Assembly (NCBI RefSeq): GCF_004217445.1
Contig: NZ_SHKX01000012.1
Span: 525,224 to 589,223, forward strand
Direction of reading: 5' to 3'
Length of the DNA stretch: 64,000 nucleotides
DNA from: Fluviicoccus keumensis
GTDB lineage: Bacteria > Pseudomonadota > Gammaproteobacteria > Pseudomonadales > Moraxellaceae
The first letter of the stretch is position 1, and the number at the start of each line of letters is the position of its first letter. This document shows positions 20,834-30,075 of this stretch, one piece after another. Under the pieces are notes generated by a model. That model was not told the origin of the DNA. It did no database searches and worked only from the letters and a program-made list of their open reading frames with translations. The position numbers were made by a program, and so were the translations under genes.

Positions 20834-20842
20834 GGCGATTTT

Positions 20843-20973
20843 CCCTCTCCCAAGGTCTGGGAGAGGGTGGTGCATAGTGCCGGGAGAGGGTTCGGTGGTT
20901 ACCGCTTGAAGAGTCGTGTTCAGGCGACTGTCCATCCCCCCTCTCCCTAGCCCTCTCCCCCAATGGGAGAGGG
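20843..20973. repeat. REP-like palindromic elements downstream of acs
   Basis: Two stem-loops built on CCCTCTCCC / GGGAGAGGG: 20843-20852 with 20858-20867 (10-bp perfect arms, 5-nt loop) and 20951-20959 with 20965-20973. A further inverted pair, GGGAGAGGG at 20882 and CCCTCTCCC at 20939, lies between them. They fit short dispersed palindromes known in many proteobacteria and could also end transcription of acs. A genome-wide copy count would decide. Confidence 0.7.
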
Positions 20974-21064
20974 AACATTTCCTTGGTTTGCAAGGCCTTC
21001 CCCCCTTGCCCCTCTCCTGATCTCCCGCTATGTTGGCATCCAATAAGAATCCGGATCGCCTGTC

Positions 21065-21733
21065 ATGGCCAAGCTGATCGTCGCCGACGACCACCCCCTT
21101 TTCCGCAATGCCCTGATCAACGCCATCAGCCATACCTTTGCCGCCACTTCGACGGTGGAAGCCGACAGCTTTGAGGGCACATGCACCGCGCTGGAAGCCA
21201 ACCCCGACGCCGACCTGTTGCTGCTGGACCTGCACATGCCCGGCAATTGCGGCTTTCTGGGGCTGATCCAGTTGAAGAAGGAATACCCGGTGCTGCCGAT
21301 CGTGGTGATTTCGGCCAGCGACGACCCCGATGTGGTGAAGCGGGTCATCAATTTCGGCGCGTCGGCCTTCATTCCCAAGTCGGCGCATCCGGTGGAAATC
21401 GGCAAGGCGCTGCAAGCGGTGCTGGACGGCGACACCTGGGTGCCGCCGGGCATGCGCCATTTGCTGACGCAGCGTCCCGGCGACGACAGCGATACCGATC
21501 TGGCCGCGAAGGTAGCGCAGCTGACACCACAGCAATACAAGGTGCTGTATTACCTGACCGAAGGCTGGCTGAACAAGCAGATTGCCTATGACCTGAACAT
21601 TTCGGAGGCGACGGTGAAGGCGCACATGACGGCGATTTTCCGCAAGCTGGGCGTGGCGACACGGACACAGGTGGTGATCCTGGCGCAGCGGTTACAGTTG
21701 GAACCTCCCGTAGACAAGGCGTTGAAATCATGA
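21065..21733 (+). CDS. NarL/FixJ-type response regulator (CrbR-like)
   Basis: 222 residues: an N-terminal receiver domain with acidic patch (VADDHP) and phospho-acceptor Asp in LLLLDLHMPG, switch Ser (ISAS) and Lys in PKS, then a LuxR-type helix-turn-helix (LTPQQYKVLYYLTEGWLNKQIAYDLNISEATVKAHM). The 231-bp gap after acs and the nearby SSS-type sensor kinase point to the CrbR regulator that activates acs. It starts a tight cluster: its TGA overlaps the ATG of tag by 4 bp. Confidence 0.85.
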   Translation: MAKLIVADDHPLFRNALINAISHTFAATSTVEADSFEGTCTALEANPDADLLLLDLHMPGNCGFLGLIQLKKEYPVLPIVVISASDDPDVVKRVINFGASAFIPKSAHPVEIGKALQAVLDGDTWVPPGMRHLLTQRPGDDSDTDLAAKVAQLTPQQYKVLYYLTEGWLNKQIAYDLNISEATVKAHMTAIFRKLGVATRTQVVILAQRLQLEPPVDKALKS

Positions 21734-22329
21734 TCACCACCCAACCCGGCCCCGACGGACGCCTACGCTGCTCCTGGTGCCTGAGCACCCCGGAATACCT
21801 GGCCTACCACGATACCGAATGGGGCTTCCCCGTCACCGACGACCGCCGCCTGTTTGAAAAGCTCTGCCTGGAAGGTTTCCAGTCCGGACTCAGCTGGCGA
21901 ACGATCCTGATGAAGCGCGAAAACTTCCGGAAAGCCTTTGACGGCTTCGACTACCGGCTGGTGGCCACCTACACAGAGAGTGATGTGCAACGCCTGCTGC
22001 AGGATGCCGGCATCGTGCGGCATCGCGGCAAGATTGAGGCGGTGATCAACAACGCGCAACGCATGATCGAACTGATGGAGCAGGAAGGTTCTCTGTCGGC
22101 GTTTGTTCAGCGCTTCAAACCGGCGGACGACGGCTCGGCTCCGGTAGTGCGCCCCACCTGTCCGGAATCCGAAGCCCTGTCGAAAGCGTTGAAAAAGCGT
22201 GGCTGGAAGTTCGTGGGGCCGACCACGGTTTATGCCTTCATGCAGGCGATGGGACTGGTGAATGATCATGCCATCGACTGCGTAACCCGGCAGGCAGTTG
22301 CCGACTTCAGCAAGGAAACCCGGAAATGA
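21730..22329 (+). CDS. tag: DNA-3-methyladenine glycosylase I
   Basis: Excises 3-methyladenine from alkylated DNA as the first step of base-excision repair. The 199-residue product has the family's RCSWC...YHDTEWG start and LCLEGFQSGLSW core with the conserved aromatic and Glu residues, and a PTTVYAFMQAMGLVNDH zinc-end motif. ATGA overlaps on both sides (with the upstream regulator and the downstream lipoprotein) show one transcript. No functional link with acetate control is known. Confidence 0.93.
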   Translation: MITTQPGPDGRLRCSWCLSTPEYLAYHDTEWGFPVTDDRRLFEKLCLEGFQSGLSWRTILMKRENFRKAFDGFDYRLVATYTESDVQRLLQDAGIVRHRGKIEAVINNAQRMIELMEQEGSLSAFVQRFKPADDGSAPVVRPTCPESEALSKALKKRGWKFVGPTTVYAFMQAMGLVNDHAIDCVTRQAVADFSKETRK

Positions 22330-22589
22330 ACCCCATGCCTGCTTTCGCGATTGCCCTGACGCTCCTGTCCGGATTTGCCCTTTCAGCCTGTTCCGGCCCT
22401 GCCGTACCCGTAATCGCCCCCATCGAGCGGGTCGGCGCTGACCGCGACGCCCACGGCTGCATTGGGTCGGCGGGTTACAGCTGGTGTGAGCGTGAATCCG
22501 CCTGTGTCCGCCCGTGGGAACTGGCGCAGGAAATGAGCCTGCCGAATACGCCCGAGGCCTTCAGCAATTACTGCGCTTCTAGCCGGTAA
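22326..22589 (+). CDS. Small Cys-rich lipoprotein
   Basis: 87 residues with signal peptide and lipobox (LSAC). The mature part is about 66 residues with a compact HGCIGSAGYSWC...SACVRPWEL motif, as seen at the ends of many small periplasmic lipoproteins, probably with disulfides. No enzymatic role can be inferred. It overlaps the tag stop by 4 bp (ATGA), so it is co-translated with tag. Confidence 0.7.
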   Translation: MNPMPAFAIALTLLSGFALSACSGPAVPVIAPIERVGADRDAHGCIGSAGYSWCERESACVRPWELAQEMSLPNTPEAFSNYCASSR

Positions 22590-22607
22590 GCTATTGCAGG
22601 GCCCAAG

Positions 22608-23399
22608 CTAGCGGTCTTTGCCGATCGCTTCCCGCACGGCCTCAATGACCACCTCCGGCTTTTCCAGCGGAATCCCGTGTCCGCTGTCTACCCAGACCTG
22701 TCTGGCTCCCGGATACAAACGCAGCAGGTCCACGCGCTTCGCATTCGCGTCCCGCGCCAGCGCCGAAGTCCCGTTCATGGGTTTCTGCGCGCTCAGGATG
22801 ATGACCCGCTCGCCGGGAAAAGGCGGCATCGCCAGCACTTCGGCCCCGGTCCGGTTGATGCCCTCCAGTTCCGCCTTACCGGTTGACGAAGTCAGACCGC
22901 GCATCGCCAGCCGCACCCACCACGGCCAATGCTCCGGCGAACCCTCGCCCTGCATCTGCAGGGGATGCGTGGAATCGACCAGCACCAGCATCTTGACCTC
23001 ATCGGGATATCGACGCGCATACCATTGCATATAGAGGCCCCCCAGCGAATGCCCCACCAGCACATACGGCGGCTGCAAGCCCTGACTCCGCAACAGCGTC
23101 CGCAATTCCCCCACCACATGCTGTCCGTCGCGCGGCGTTAGCGGGGAGTCGCTGCGCCCGTAGCCCGGCCGGTTGTAGGCGAAAACCGTGGTTTCCGCAG
23201 CCAGCGCCGGATACACCTTGCTCCACCAGTCCAGGGTGCCGCCCAGCCCGTTCTCGAAAATGACCGGCGTTGTACCTGTAACGCGGGATATAACAAGTTG
23301 CGTTTGCCGTCCTTCCACCTCGACAGTCTTTTTACCGGGCAGGGACGCACAGGCCGACAGCAGCAGCGCCGCCAAGGCCACCCATATGCGAACTTTCAT
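22608..23399 (-). CDS. Alpha/beta hydrolase lipoprotein
   Basis: 263 residues. The signal peptide ends in a lipobox (LLSAC), so the enzyme is membrane-anchored in the periplasm. It has the alpha/beta hydrolase core: an oxyanion region (FENGLGG), nucleophile elbow GHSLGG (Ser at about 116), an Asp in the VDSTH strand and a late catalytic His in SGHGIP. Substrate unknown. Its start overlaps the end of the crotonase gene by 4 bp, so the two are a unit. Confidence 0.8.
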   Translation of the reverse strand: MKVRIWVALAALLLSACASLPGKKTVEVEGRQTQLVISRVTGTTPVIFENGLGGTLDWWSKVYPALAAETTVFAYNRPGYGRSDSPLTPRDGQHVVGELRTLLRSQGLQPPYVLVGHSLGGLYMQWYARRYPDEVKMLVLVDSTHPLQMQGEGSPEHWPWWVRLAMRGLTSSTGKAELEGINRTGAEVLAMPPFPGERVIILSAQKPMNGTSALARDANAKRVDLLRLYPGARQVWVDSGHGIPLEKPEVVIEAVREAIGKDR

Positions 23400-24124
23400 G
23401 ATCGTTTCCCCATCAACCGCCTTGCACCCTCCATCAGAAACCCCACCCGATCCGTCTGGATAAACTTGCGAATCTGCCTCAGGGTTTCACCGCGAGCGCG
23501 CTCCTTGGTGTTGATATACGCCGTGCCATCCAGCTTGGTGCATCGTTCCGCCATTGCCCGTGCCGCCGGCATCAATTGCTCCAGCGGAACCGCCGCATCC
23601 AGAAACCCGGCCTCTACGGCCGTTTCGGGCGAATATAATTCAGACAACAATACCGCACAGTTGAAATGCGCAGGGGTCAAACGCTGACGGCAAAGCTCTA
23701 CTCCGGCAGCAGGCATGGTCAGCCCGATTTCCACTTCATTGGTGGCTATCCTGAATGATCCCGAGCGACCAATGCGGTAATCCCCGGCCAGCAGCAGGAA
23801 TGCGCCCATGGCCAGGGCATGACCGTTACAGGCGACAACCACCGGTCGCGGAAAGCTCAGCAAACGTTCCGCCAGCTTGAAACCGCCGGTCAGCATGGCG
23901 ATGGTATCGCGGTTGCCACGCTTCAGGATCTTCAGGTCAAAACCGGCTGAAAAGGTGTCGCCGCTGCCGGTCAGCAGGACCACTGCCCCCGCCTGTTCTG
24001 CCTGATCCAGCGCTTTGTTCAGGGCGGCTATCATGGTTGGAGAAATGAGGTTGCGCCCGCCATCGGCCATGACGATGGTGCAGATGCCATTGTCGAGCTT
24101 GCAGTCCACCACGGATGTATTCAC
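23396..24124 (-). CDS. Enoyl-CoA hydratase/isomerase family protein
   Basis: 242 residues of the crotonase fold: N-terminal beta spine, oxyanion-hole motifs FSAGFDL (about residue 61) and ALAMGAFLLLAGD (about residue 105). The position of the usual catalytic Glu around residue 110 reads without an obvious acid, so it may be an isomerase or thioesterase-like member and not a true hydratase. It is co-transcribed with the lipoprotein hydrolase immediately downstream. Confidence 0.8.
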   Translation of the reverse strand: MNTSVVDCKLDNGICTIVMADGGRNLISPTMIAALNKALDQAEQAGAVVLLTGSGDTFSAGFDLKILKRGNRDTIAMLTGGFKLAERLLSFPRPVVVACNGHALAMGAFLLLAGDYRIGRSGSFRIATNEVEIGLTMPAAGVELCRQRLTPAHFNCAVLLSELYSPETAVEAGFLDAAVPLEQLMPAARAMAERCTKLDGTAYINTKERARGETLRQIRKFIQTDRVGFLMEGARRLMGKRS

Positions 24125-24247
24125 GGTTTTTTTCTCACCATTGCCTTGAGCCCGGCGGTTACATTACGCCCGCGGGAATCCGGACAGCTATCGCTGTCAT
24201 TGAACCGCACGGTCAGAAAAGATACTTGCGGGCCGCAACCGGTTTTC

Positions 24248-27200
24248 CTACCCCTTGCTGACCCTGACCGAGTTCAGAACGGCTTTCAACGCCCCCGCCC
24301 TGACCGGCTTCGCCAGGAACAGCACCCCTTCCGCCTTGGCCCGCTGCGGCAAATCCGGGTCCGGAGCCGCCGACACCAGTAATACCGCCACCTGCGGCCA
24401 GCGCGCGCGCAGTGCCTTCGCCAGACTCAATCCATCAAGCCCGCCCCCCAACTGGTAATCCAGCAGCAGCAGATCAGGCGCGGCAGCCAGCGTGATCGCC
24501 CGCTCCACGGCCGCCTCAGCATCCGGCAGGCATTCTACTTGCCCAACGCCCCATTGCTCGAACAGGGCCTTCAAGGCCTCTAGATTCTGGCGGTCGTCAT
24601 CCACGCAAAACACCGAGAGCCCGGACAACAGCGATTGACCAGCGGTCGTGGGGACAACGGAGGCCGTGGAAGCCGCCGCATCCGCCAAGGGAACACTCAG
24701 GCGGAATACCGACCCCTTGCCCGGCGTCGAGGCGACCGAAAGCGCATGCCCCAGGCTGTTGGCCATGCGCTGGACGACCCCCAGACCCAAACCGATGCCC
24801 TGCCTGCCGCGCGCTGTGGCGTCCACCCGGTAGAAATCCTCAAAGATGCGCTCCAGATCCGCCGGAGGAATGCCGGGGCCGGTATCCCAGACTTCCAGCA
24901 CCACCGACCGGCCGCGTCGGCGGCAACCCACCAGCACCTTGCCTTGGGCGGTGTACTTGATGGCATTGGAAATCAGGTTTTGCAGGATGCGGCGCAGATA
25001 GGTCGGATTGCTGTTGACCGTCCACGGTGCGGCGCGCACTTTCAGCTTCAGTCCCTGACGCTCCGCGAGCAGCGAAAACTCGTCGTCCAGCTGTTGCAGC
25101 AAGGGTTGCAACGCCACCGGTCGGTTGTCCGGCTCCACCTTTCCCTCGTCCAGGCGGGCGATTTCCAGCAGGGTGGAAATCAGTTCCTCGGTGGCTTTCA
25201 GCGAATTGTCCAGTTGCCCGAGGATGGCGGGACGGCGGGCGGGATCGCCCTGCTCCAGCGCCGCCGCGAATAGCCGCGCGGCGTTCAGCGGTTGCAGGAT
25301 GTCATGGCTGGCCAGCGCCAGGAAACGGTTCTTGGCGGCGTTGGCGGCTTCGGCTTCGCCCTTGGCCTGCCGCAACTGCTGTTCGGTGACGCGGCGCAGG
25401 TCGACTTCGGCGCGCAGTTCGGCGTTGATGTCGCTGATCTCGCGGGTGCGCTGCTGCACGCGCAGTTCCAGGTCTTCCTTGGCCTCGGCCAGCGCTTCCA
25501 TTTGCCGCACTTGTTCGGTGATGTCGGTGAATCGGGTGACAAAACCGCCGCCGGGTATGGGGTTGCCCTGCATCTCGATCACCGTGCCGTCGGGACGCAC
25601 GCGGCGGAACACATGCGGCGTGCCGCGCCGCAAATGCTGCAAGCGCTTTTCCACATGTTCGTCCGGCGAACCGGGACCGCACAAACCACGCTCGGCATTG
25701 AAACGGACGATATCGGCAATCGGCCTGCCTACTTTCACCATGCTGGCGGGATAATTGAACAAGTCGAGATAGGCCTGGTTCCAGGCCACCAGCTGCAAAT
25801 CCTTGTCAACCACGCTAACACCCTGCCCCAGATGCTCTAGCGTCGCGAACAGGATATGGCGGGAAAACTGGATAACCTCGCGGGTGTCATCAAACAGCGT
25901 GACCACGTCCTCGAAATCCAGCTGGCGACCGTCCAGCGCGGCTTCCACCATCGCGGCGGCTCCGGCCGCGCCGATCACCCCGGCCAGCTCACGCTCCACC
26001 TGCCGGATCAGCGCCAGCGAGGGCGTGGCGGCATCGCCGGGCTGGAAGGGATGCAGGGTTTCACGGGCGCGGGCGTTGCCGACAAAGCGCTCCAGCAGGA
26101 TCATCAGGTCGTCGGTGCTCATGCGCGCGCGGCGCGCGGGCCGGGGTGATGAAGCCGCCTCGTCTGCATCGCCGCGTTGCGGACGGATAAAGGCTGAGGC
26201 CTGCAAGCGGTCGCGCAGGTCCGGACGTGACAGCAGCGAGACGCCGACATAGGCCAGCGTATTCAGCCCCAGCGACCAGAACACTCCCCGGCTCAGGGCA
26301 TCCAGCGGCCCGTCGTCATCGGCGCGCGGCAGTCCGGCGGCGTTGGCCACGGCGCTCATCAGCGAGGGCATCATCAGCAGCAAGAACCACAGCACCGTGC
26401 CGATCAGCAGTCCGGCATAGACGCCGTAGGCATGGCCGCGCCGCCAGTACAAACCGCCCACCACGGCCGGCAGCAGCTGGATGATCAGCGAGAAGGCCAG
26501 CAGTCCGGTTTCGGCCAGCTCATGATCGCGGGCGAAACCGGCGTACCAGGCGTAGGACAGCGCCATCACCGTGGCGATCATCAACCGCCGCACACGCAAG
26601 ATCACCGGCCCGAAGTCCCGGTTTGCCCCCTGCTCACGGAAACGGTCCAGCAAGGCGGGCATCACCACGCTGCTGCTGATCATGGCGCTCAGGGCCAGCG
26701 TGGCGATGATGATCATGGAAGTCGCTGCCGAGAAGCCGCCGATGAACACCAACGCGCTGACCACGCCCCAGCCCTGACCCGAAGGCAGCAGCAGCACAAA
26801 GCGGTCGGCCTGCCCGGTCAGGTGCGGATACAACTGCATCCCGGCCAAGGCAATGGGCATCACCACCAGCGTCACCAGCAGCAGATAACCGCCAAACCAG
26901 CCGCGCGCCTGACGCAGGTGGCGCGGATCAGTATTTTCAACAAAGGCGACATGAAACTGCCGCGGCAACAGGAATACCGCACCCATCGCCAGCACGGTCT
27001 TGGTGAAAAAGGACAAGGCATCGAAGGGCGTGCGGGCGGCATGGGCCGTGAAATCCGCCAGCCATTGCTGCGGCCTTGCCAGCAGGAAAGCCGCCCCGAC
27101 CGCCAGCGTTACCAGCGCCACCAGCTTTACCAGCGACTCGAAGGCAATGGCCGCCATGATGCCGCGATTGCGGCCGGTCAGGTGCTGCGGCCGGGTGGCG

Positions 27201-27721
27201 AACAACATGGCGAAGACCGTCATCGCCAGCGCGCTCATCAGGGCGCTGTTCTGCCACCAGATATCGGGGTCGGCCTGCTCGCCCAGCAGCACCCGGTAGG
27301 ACTGCGCCACCGCCTTCAGTTGCAGCGCAATGTAGGGAACCACCACGATCAGACAGACCAGCGTCACGCCCACGGCCACGCCCTGCCGCTTGCCGTAGCG
27401 GGTGCTGATGAAGTCCGCCAGCGAAGCCGCGTTCTGCTGGCGGGTAATGCGGGCGATGCGGGTCAGCAGCGCCTGCCCGAACAGCAGCACCAGCAGCGGC
27501 CCCAGATAGATCGGCACGTATTGCCAGCCGGAAGATACCGCCGTGCCGACCGCGCCGTAATAGGTCCACGAGGTGCAGTAAACGGCCAATGTCAGGCTGT
27601 AGATGAGTCCGCCATGCCGCTGCAGGAAGGCTTCCGCCGAGGGACGCTCCGCCAGCCGGGCAATCCCGAACAGGCCGGCGACATAAAGCAGGGCAAGCAG
27701 CGCGACAATCCAGGGCGTCAA
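24248..27721 (-). CDS. SSS-type hybrid sensor histidine kinase (CrbS-like)
   Basis: 1157 residues. An N-terminal Na+/solute symporter-type domain of about 12 membrane helices (residues 1-500) is followed by a linker, a PAS domain with QVRQMEALAEAKEDLELRVQQ coil, a HisKA domain (ASHDILQPLNAAR, phospho-His), an HATPase domain (NLISNAIKYT, DTGPGI, GIGLGLGVVQ) and a C-terminal receiver (LLLLDYQLGGGLDG). This is the CrbS architecture that senses a carboxylate or its transport and signals to CrbR. Translation starts at TTG, with GAGG 7 nt upstream. Only 2.5 kb from the probable CrbR partner. Confidence 0.88.
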   Translation of the reverse strand: MTPWIVALLALLYVAGLFGIARLAERPSAEAFLQRHGGLIYSLTLAVYCTSWTYYGAVGTAVSSGWQYVPIYLGPLLVLLFGQALLTRIARITRQQNAASLADFISTRYGKRQGVAVGVTLVCLIVVVPYIALQLKAVAQSYRVLLGEQADPDIWWQNSALMSALAMTVFAMLFATRPQHLTGRNRGIMAAIAFESLVKLVALVTLAVGAAFLLARPQQWLADFTAHAARTPFDALSFFTKTVLAMGAVFLLPRQFHVAFVENTDPRHLRQARGWFGGYLLLVTLVVMPIALAGMQLYPHLTGQADRFVLLLPSGQGWGVVSALVFIGGFSAATSMIIIATLALSAMISSSVVMPALLDRFREQGANRDFGPVILRVRRLMIATVMALSYAWYAGFARDHELAETGLLAFSLIIQLLPAVVGGLYWRRGHAYGVYAGLLIGTVLWFLLLMMPSLMSAVANAAGLPRADDDGPLDALSRGVFWSLGLNTLAYVGVSLLSRPDLRDRLQASAFIRPQRGDADEAASSPRPARRARMSTDDLMILLERFVGNARARETLHPFQPGDAATPSLALIRQVERELAGVIGAAGAAAMVEAALDGRQLDFEDVVTLFDDTREVIQFSRHILFATLEHLGQGVSVVDKDLQLVAWNQAYLDLFNYPASMVKVGRPIADIVRFNAERGLCGPGSPDEHVEKRLQHLRRGTPHVFRRVRPDGTVIEMQGNPIPGGGFVTRFTDITEQVRQMEALAEAKEDLELRVQQRTREISDINAELRAEVDLRRVTEQQLRQAKGEAEAANAAKNRFLALASHDILQPLNAARLFAAALEQGDPARRPAILGQLDNSLKATEELISTLLEIARLDEGKVEPDNRPVALQPLLQQLDDEFSLLAERQGLKLKVRAAPWTVNSNPTYLRRILQNLISNAIKYTAQGKVLVGCRRRGRSVVLEVWDTGPGIPPADLERIFEDFYRVDATARGRQGIGLGLGVVQRMANSLGHALSVASTPGKGSVFRLSVPLADAAASTASVVPTTAGQSLLSGLSVFCVDDDRQNLEALKALFEQWGVGQVECLPDAEAAVERAITLAAAPDLLLLDYQLGGGLDGLSLAKALRARWPQVAVLLVSAAPDPDLPQRAKAEGVLFLAKPVRAGALKAVLNSVRVSKG

Positions 27722-27835
27722 GGGCGGCCTCGTATTCTTGTGATGTATGGACCCGGCGTCAGCGGGCTGCGTTGACAGGAGCGGACAAACCGTGGCTTAA
27801 ATCAGTCTATCAAAAAAGACCGGGAAAACACGGCG

Positions 27836-28459
27836 ATGACTACAGCGGATCACGACGAAACCGATTCCCCGGAAGCCCGGCTGGCACGCGCCCTCAACCG
27901 CATTTCGCCGCTTGCCGCTGAAGACCTGGCGCTGCTGACGCCGCTGCACCGCAGCTACTGGCCGCGCGGCAGTCATGTGCTGCGGGCGGGTGAAACGGCG
28001 AAGCAGGTTTCTTTCGTGGTCAGCGGCGCATTGCGGGAATATTACGTGCTGCCGGACGGCCATGAACGCACCCGTTCCTTCAACCTGCCGGGTGATTTTG
28101 CCGGGTCAATGTCGGACCTGCTGGCCGCCTCGCCATCCCGGACCTGGGTCACGGCCGAGACCCAGACCACCCTGATCAGCGCGGACTGGTCGGTCTACCG
28201 GCAGTTGACCGAAAACAACCCCGCCTGGGCGCGCTTTGCGCGGCGCATGGCCGAGGAACTGTATCTGCGGAAAGTGGAGCGGGAATACGAACTGCTGGCC
28301 CTCGACGCCGCCGCCCGCTACCAGCGCACCCTGTTGCGCTGGCCGGACCTGGAAACGCTGTTTACCCAACGCGACATCGCCTCCTATATCGGCATCACCC
28401 CGGTACACCTGAGCCGCTTGCGGGGGCGCAGCGAGCAGGATCCATCAGGAAGCCGCTGA
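27836..28459 (+). CDS. Crp/Fnr family transcriptional regulator
   Basis: 207 residues: an N-terminal cyclic-nucleotide-type beta-barrel (residues about 20-125) and a C-terminal winged helix (TQRDIASYIGITPVHLSRLR). No Fe-S cysteines are present and the cAMP-binding phosphate cassette is not conserved, so it is a non-canonical member whose effector is unknown. Divergent from crbS with 114 bp between; its 3' end overlaps the next, opposite gene by 65 bp. Confidence 0.8.
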   Translation: MTTADHDETDSPEARLARALNRISPLAAEDLALLTPLHRSYWPRGSHVLRAGETAKQVSFVVSGALREYYVLPDGHERTRSFNLPGDFAGSMSDLLAASPSRTWVTAETQTTLISADWSVYRQLTENNPAWARFARRMAEELYLRKVEREYELLALDAAARYQRTLLRWPDLETLFTQRDIASYIGITPVHLSRLRGRSEQDPSGSR

Positions 28460-29222
28460 CGGTTTCCAGGAAGGCCTCCGGCATTTCCGCAAAGGCGGCA
28501 TGACCGCAGGGCAGCACGCTCCACACGGCTTCCGGCAGGCAACGACGCGCCGAACGGCCATCGGTCCACGGCGAAATCACCGGATCGTAGCGGCCGAACA
28601 CCAGCGTCGCAGGCGCTGCGATGCGACCGGCGATTTCCCTGACATCATTATCGGGATCACCGAAACTTCGCCAAACGGCCCGGTTCACCGCCAGCGCCGA
28701 TGACGAGGCCTGCTCAGTCGCGGCACGGTCCAGCATGTCCCGAACAACCGCCGTGCGTCGCCGCAGGTAAAGACTCGCGAATACTTTGGGCGGCAAGGAC
28801 AAGCGACTGCCCTGCCAACGGCAGAATGCCCGTGTGAACAGGTTCTGGCCCGTAAAGCCGCCCGGCGCAACCAGCACCAGCGCCTTCACCCGTTCCGGAC
28901 ACTCCGCCGCCAGTCGCACCGCCACATTGCCGCCCACCGAGTTGCCGATAATCCTCACGGGAGGCAGGCCCAGCGCCTCCACCAACTGCCGCAGCACCGT
29001 GGCGAAATACCCGGTGCTGATTGCTTCTGCCGCCACCGCCGGTGTCGAGCGGCCATAACCCGGCCAATCGGGAGCAATCACCCGGAAATGACGCGCCAGC
29101 TCGGGCAGCACCGCCGCAAAATCGCGACTGTCTCCGGGGTTGGCGGACAACAGCAACAAGGGCTCGCCGCTGCCGGCATCCCGATAATGGATATTTCCGG
29201 TAGGCAAATTGATCATGGGCAT
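28395..29222 (-). CDS. Alpha/beta hydrolase
   Basis: 275 residues, cytosolic. It has the fold's HG-like turn replaced by SANPGDSRD, the nucleophile elbow GNSVGG (Ser at about 95), a late Asp in FGRYDPV and a catalytic His in PCGHAAF. This fits meta-cleavage-product hydrolases or esterases; the substrate cannot be stated. GGAAG lies 6 nt before the chosen ATG. Its 3' end runs 65 bp into the Crp-family gene on the other strand. Confidence 0.8.
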   Translation of the reverse strand: MPMINLPTGNIHYRDAGSGEPLLLLSANPGDSRDFAAVLPELARHFRVIAPDWPGYGRSTPAVAAEAISTGYFATVLRQLVEALGLPPVRIIGNSVGGNVAVRLAAECPERVKALVLVAPGGFTGQNLFTRAFCRWQGSRLSLPPKVFASLYLRRRTAVVRDMLDRAATEQASSSALAVNRAVWRSFGDPDNDVREIAGRIAAPATLVFGRYDPVISPWTDGRSARRCLPEAVWSVLPCGHAAFAEMPEAFLETVSGFLMDPARCAPASGSGVPG

Positions 29223-29382
29223 GGCGGACTTCCCCGATGTGGTGTGGATGATCCGCAGTGTCGCCACTCCCCGTCCGGCGTGCATTAACCTGGGTTAACC
29301 GCTAGAGCGCGAAGCACTATTCAGGTGCGCCGTTTTGGGTTTATAGTCGGAAAGCACCCACATTCATAACAGGGATATTCCG

Positions 29383-30075
29383 ATGAAAAATAACAAGCTG
29401 CTGGGCATCCTCACCCTGACTTTCCTGGCCGCCAACGCTCAGGCCTTTGATGTCGGCGTCGGCGTCAAGGGGGGCACGCTGGGACTGGGGGCGGAAGCCA
29501 CCTTCAAGGTTTCGGAGCGCTTCAATGTGCGCGCCTCGGTCAACCATTTCTCCCGTTCCGATACGTTTGACGAAAGCGGCGTCAGTTATGACGGCGACGC
29601 CACGCTGTCCACCTACGGTCTGACGGCTGACTGGCACCCCTTCAAGGGCAGCTTCCGCATTTCCGCCGGGGTCATGAACAACGGCAACGAGTTCAAGATG
29701 GTGGCCAGTTGCAAGCAGTCCTGCGATGTGGACGGCAACCAGTATCAGAGCAACGCGCTTGATCCGGGCAAGATCAACGCCATGGTGGACTTCAAGAGCA
29801 TGGCGCCCTATGCCGGCATCGGTTGGGGCAACGCCATGAGCGGCGGTAAATGGTATTTCGGCGCGGATATCGGCGTGCTGTTCCAGGGAACCCCGCAAGC
29901 CAGCCTGACCGCCACCGGCAAGTTCGACAAGACCAGCGGCATCCCCGGCACGGTCTCCGCCAGCGACCCCACCTTCCAGGCGCAACTGAAAAAGGAAGAG
30001 GCCAGCCTGCAAGACGACATGAACAACTTTGACATGTACCCGGTCATCAACTTCAACCTGGGCTACCGTTTCTAA
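29383..30075 (+). CDS. Outer membrane beta-barrel protein
   Basis: 230 residues. Signal peptide (1-21, ending AQA) and alternating hydrophobic strands throughout (GVGVKGGTLGLGAEATFKV, YAGIGWGN, WYFGADIGVLFQG), ending with an aromatic GYRF that suits BAM insertion. It looks like an 8-stranded OmpA/OmpW-like barrel. A loop holds a CKQSC pair. Function unknown. It converges on tcdA with a 4-bp overlap. Confidence 0.75.
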   Translation: MKNNKLLGILTLTFLAANAQAFDVGVGVKGGTLGLGAEATFKVSERFNVRASVNHFSRSDTFDESGVSYDGDATLSTYGLTADWHPFKGSFRISAGVMNNGNEFKMVASCKQSCDVDGNQYQSNALDPGKINAMVDFKSMAPYAGIGWGNAMSGGKWYFGADIGVLFQGTPQASLTATGKFDKTSGIPGTVSASDPTFQAQLKKEEASLQDDMNNFDMYPVINFNLGYRF

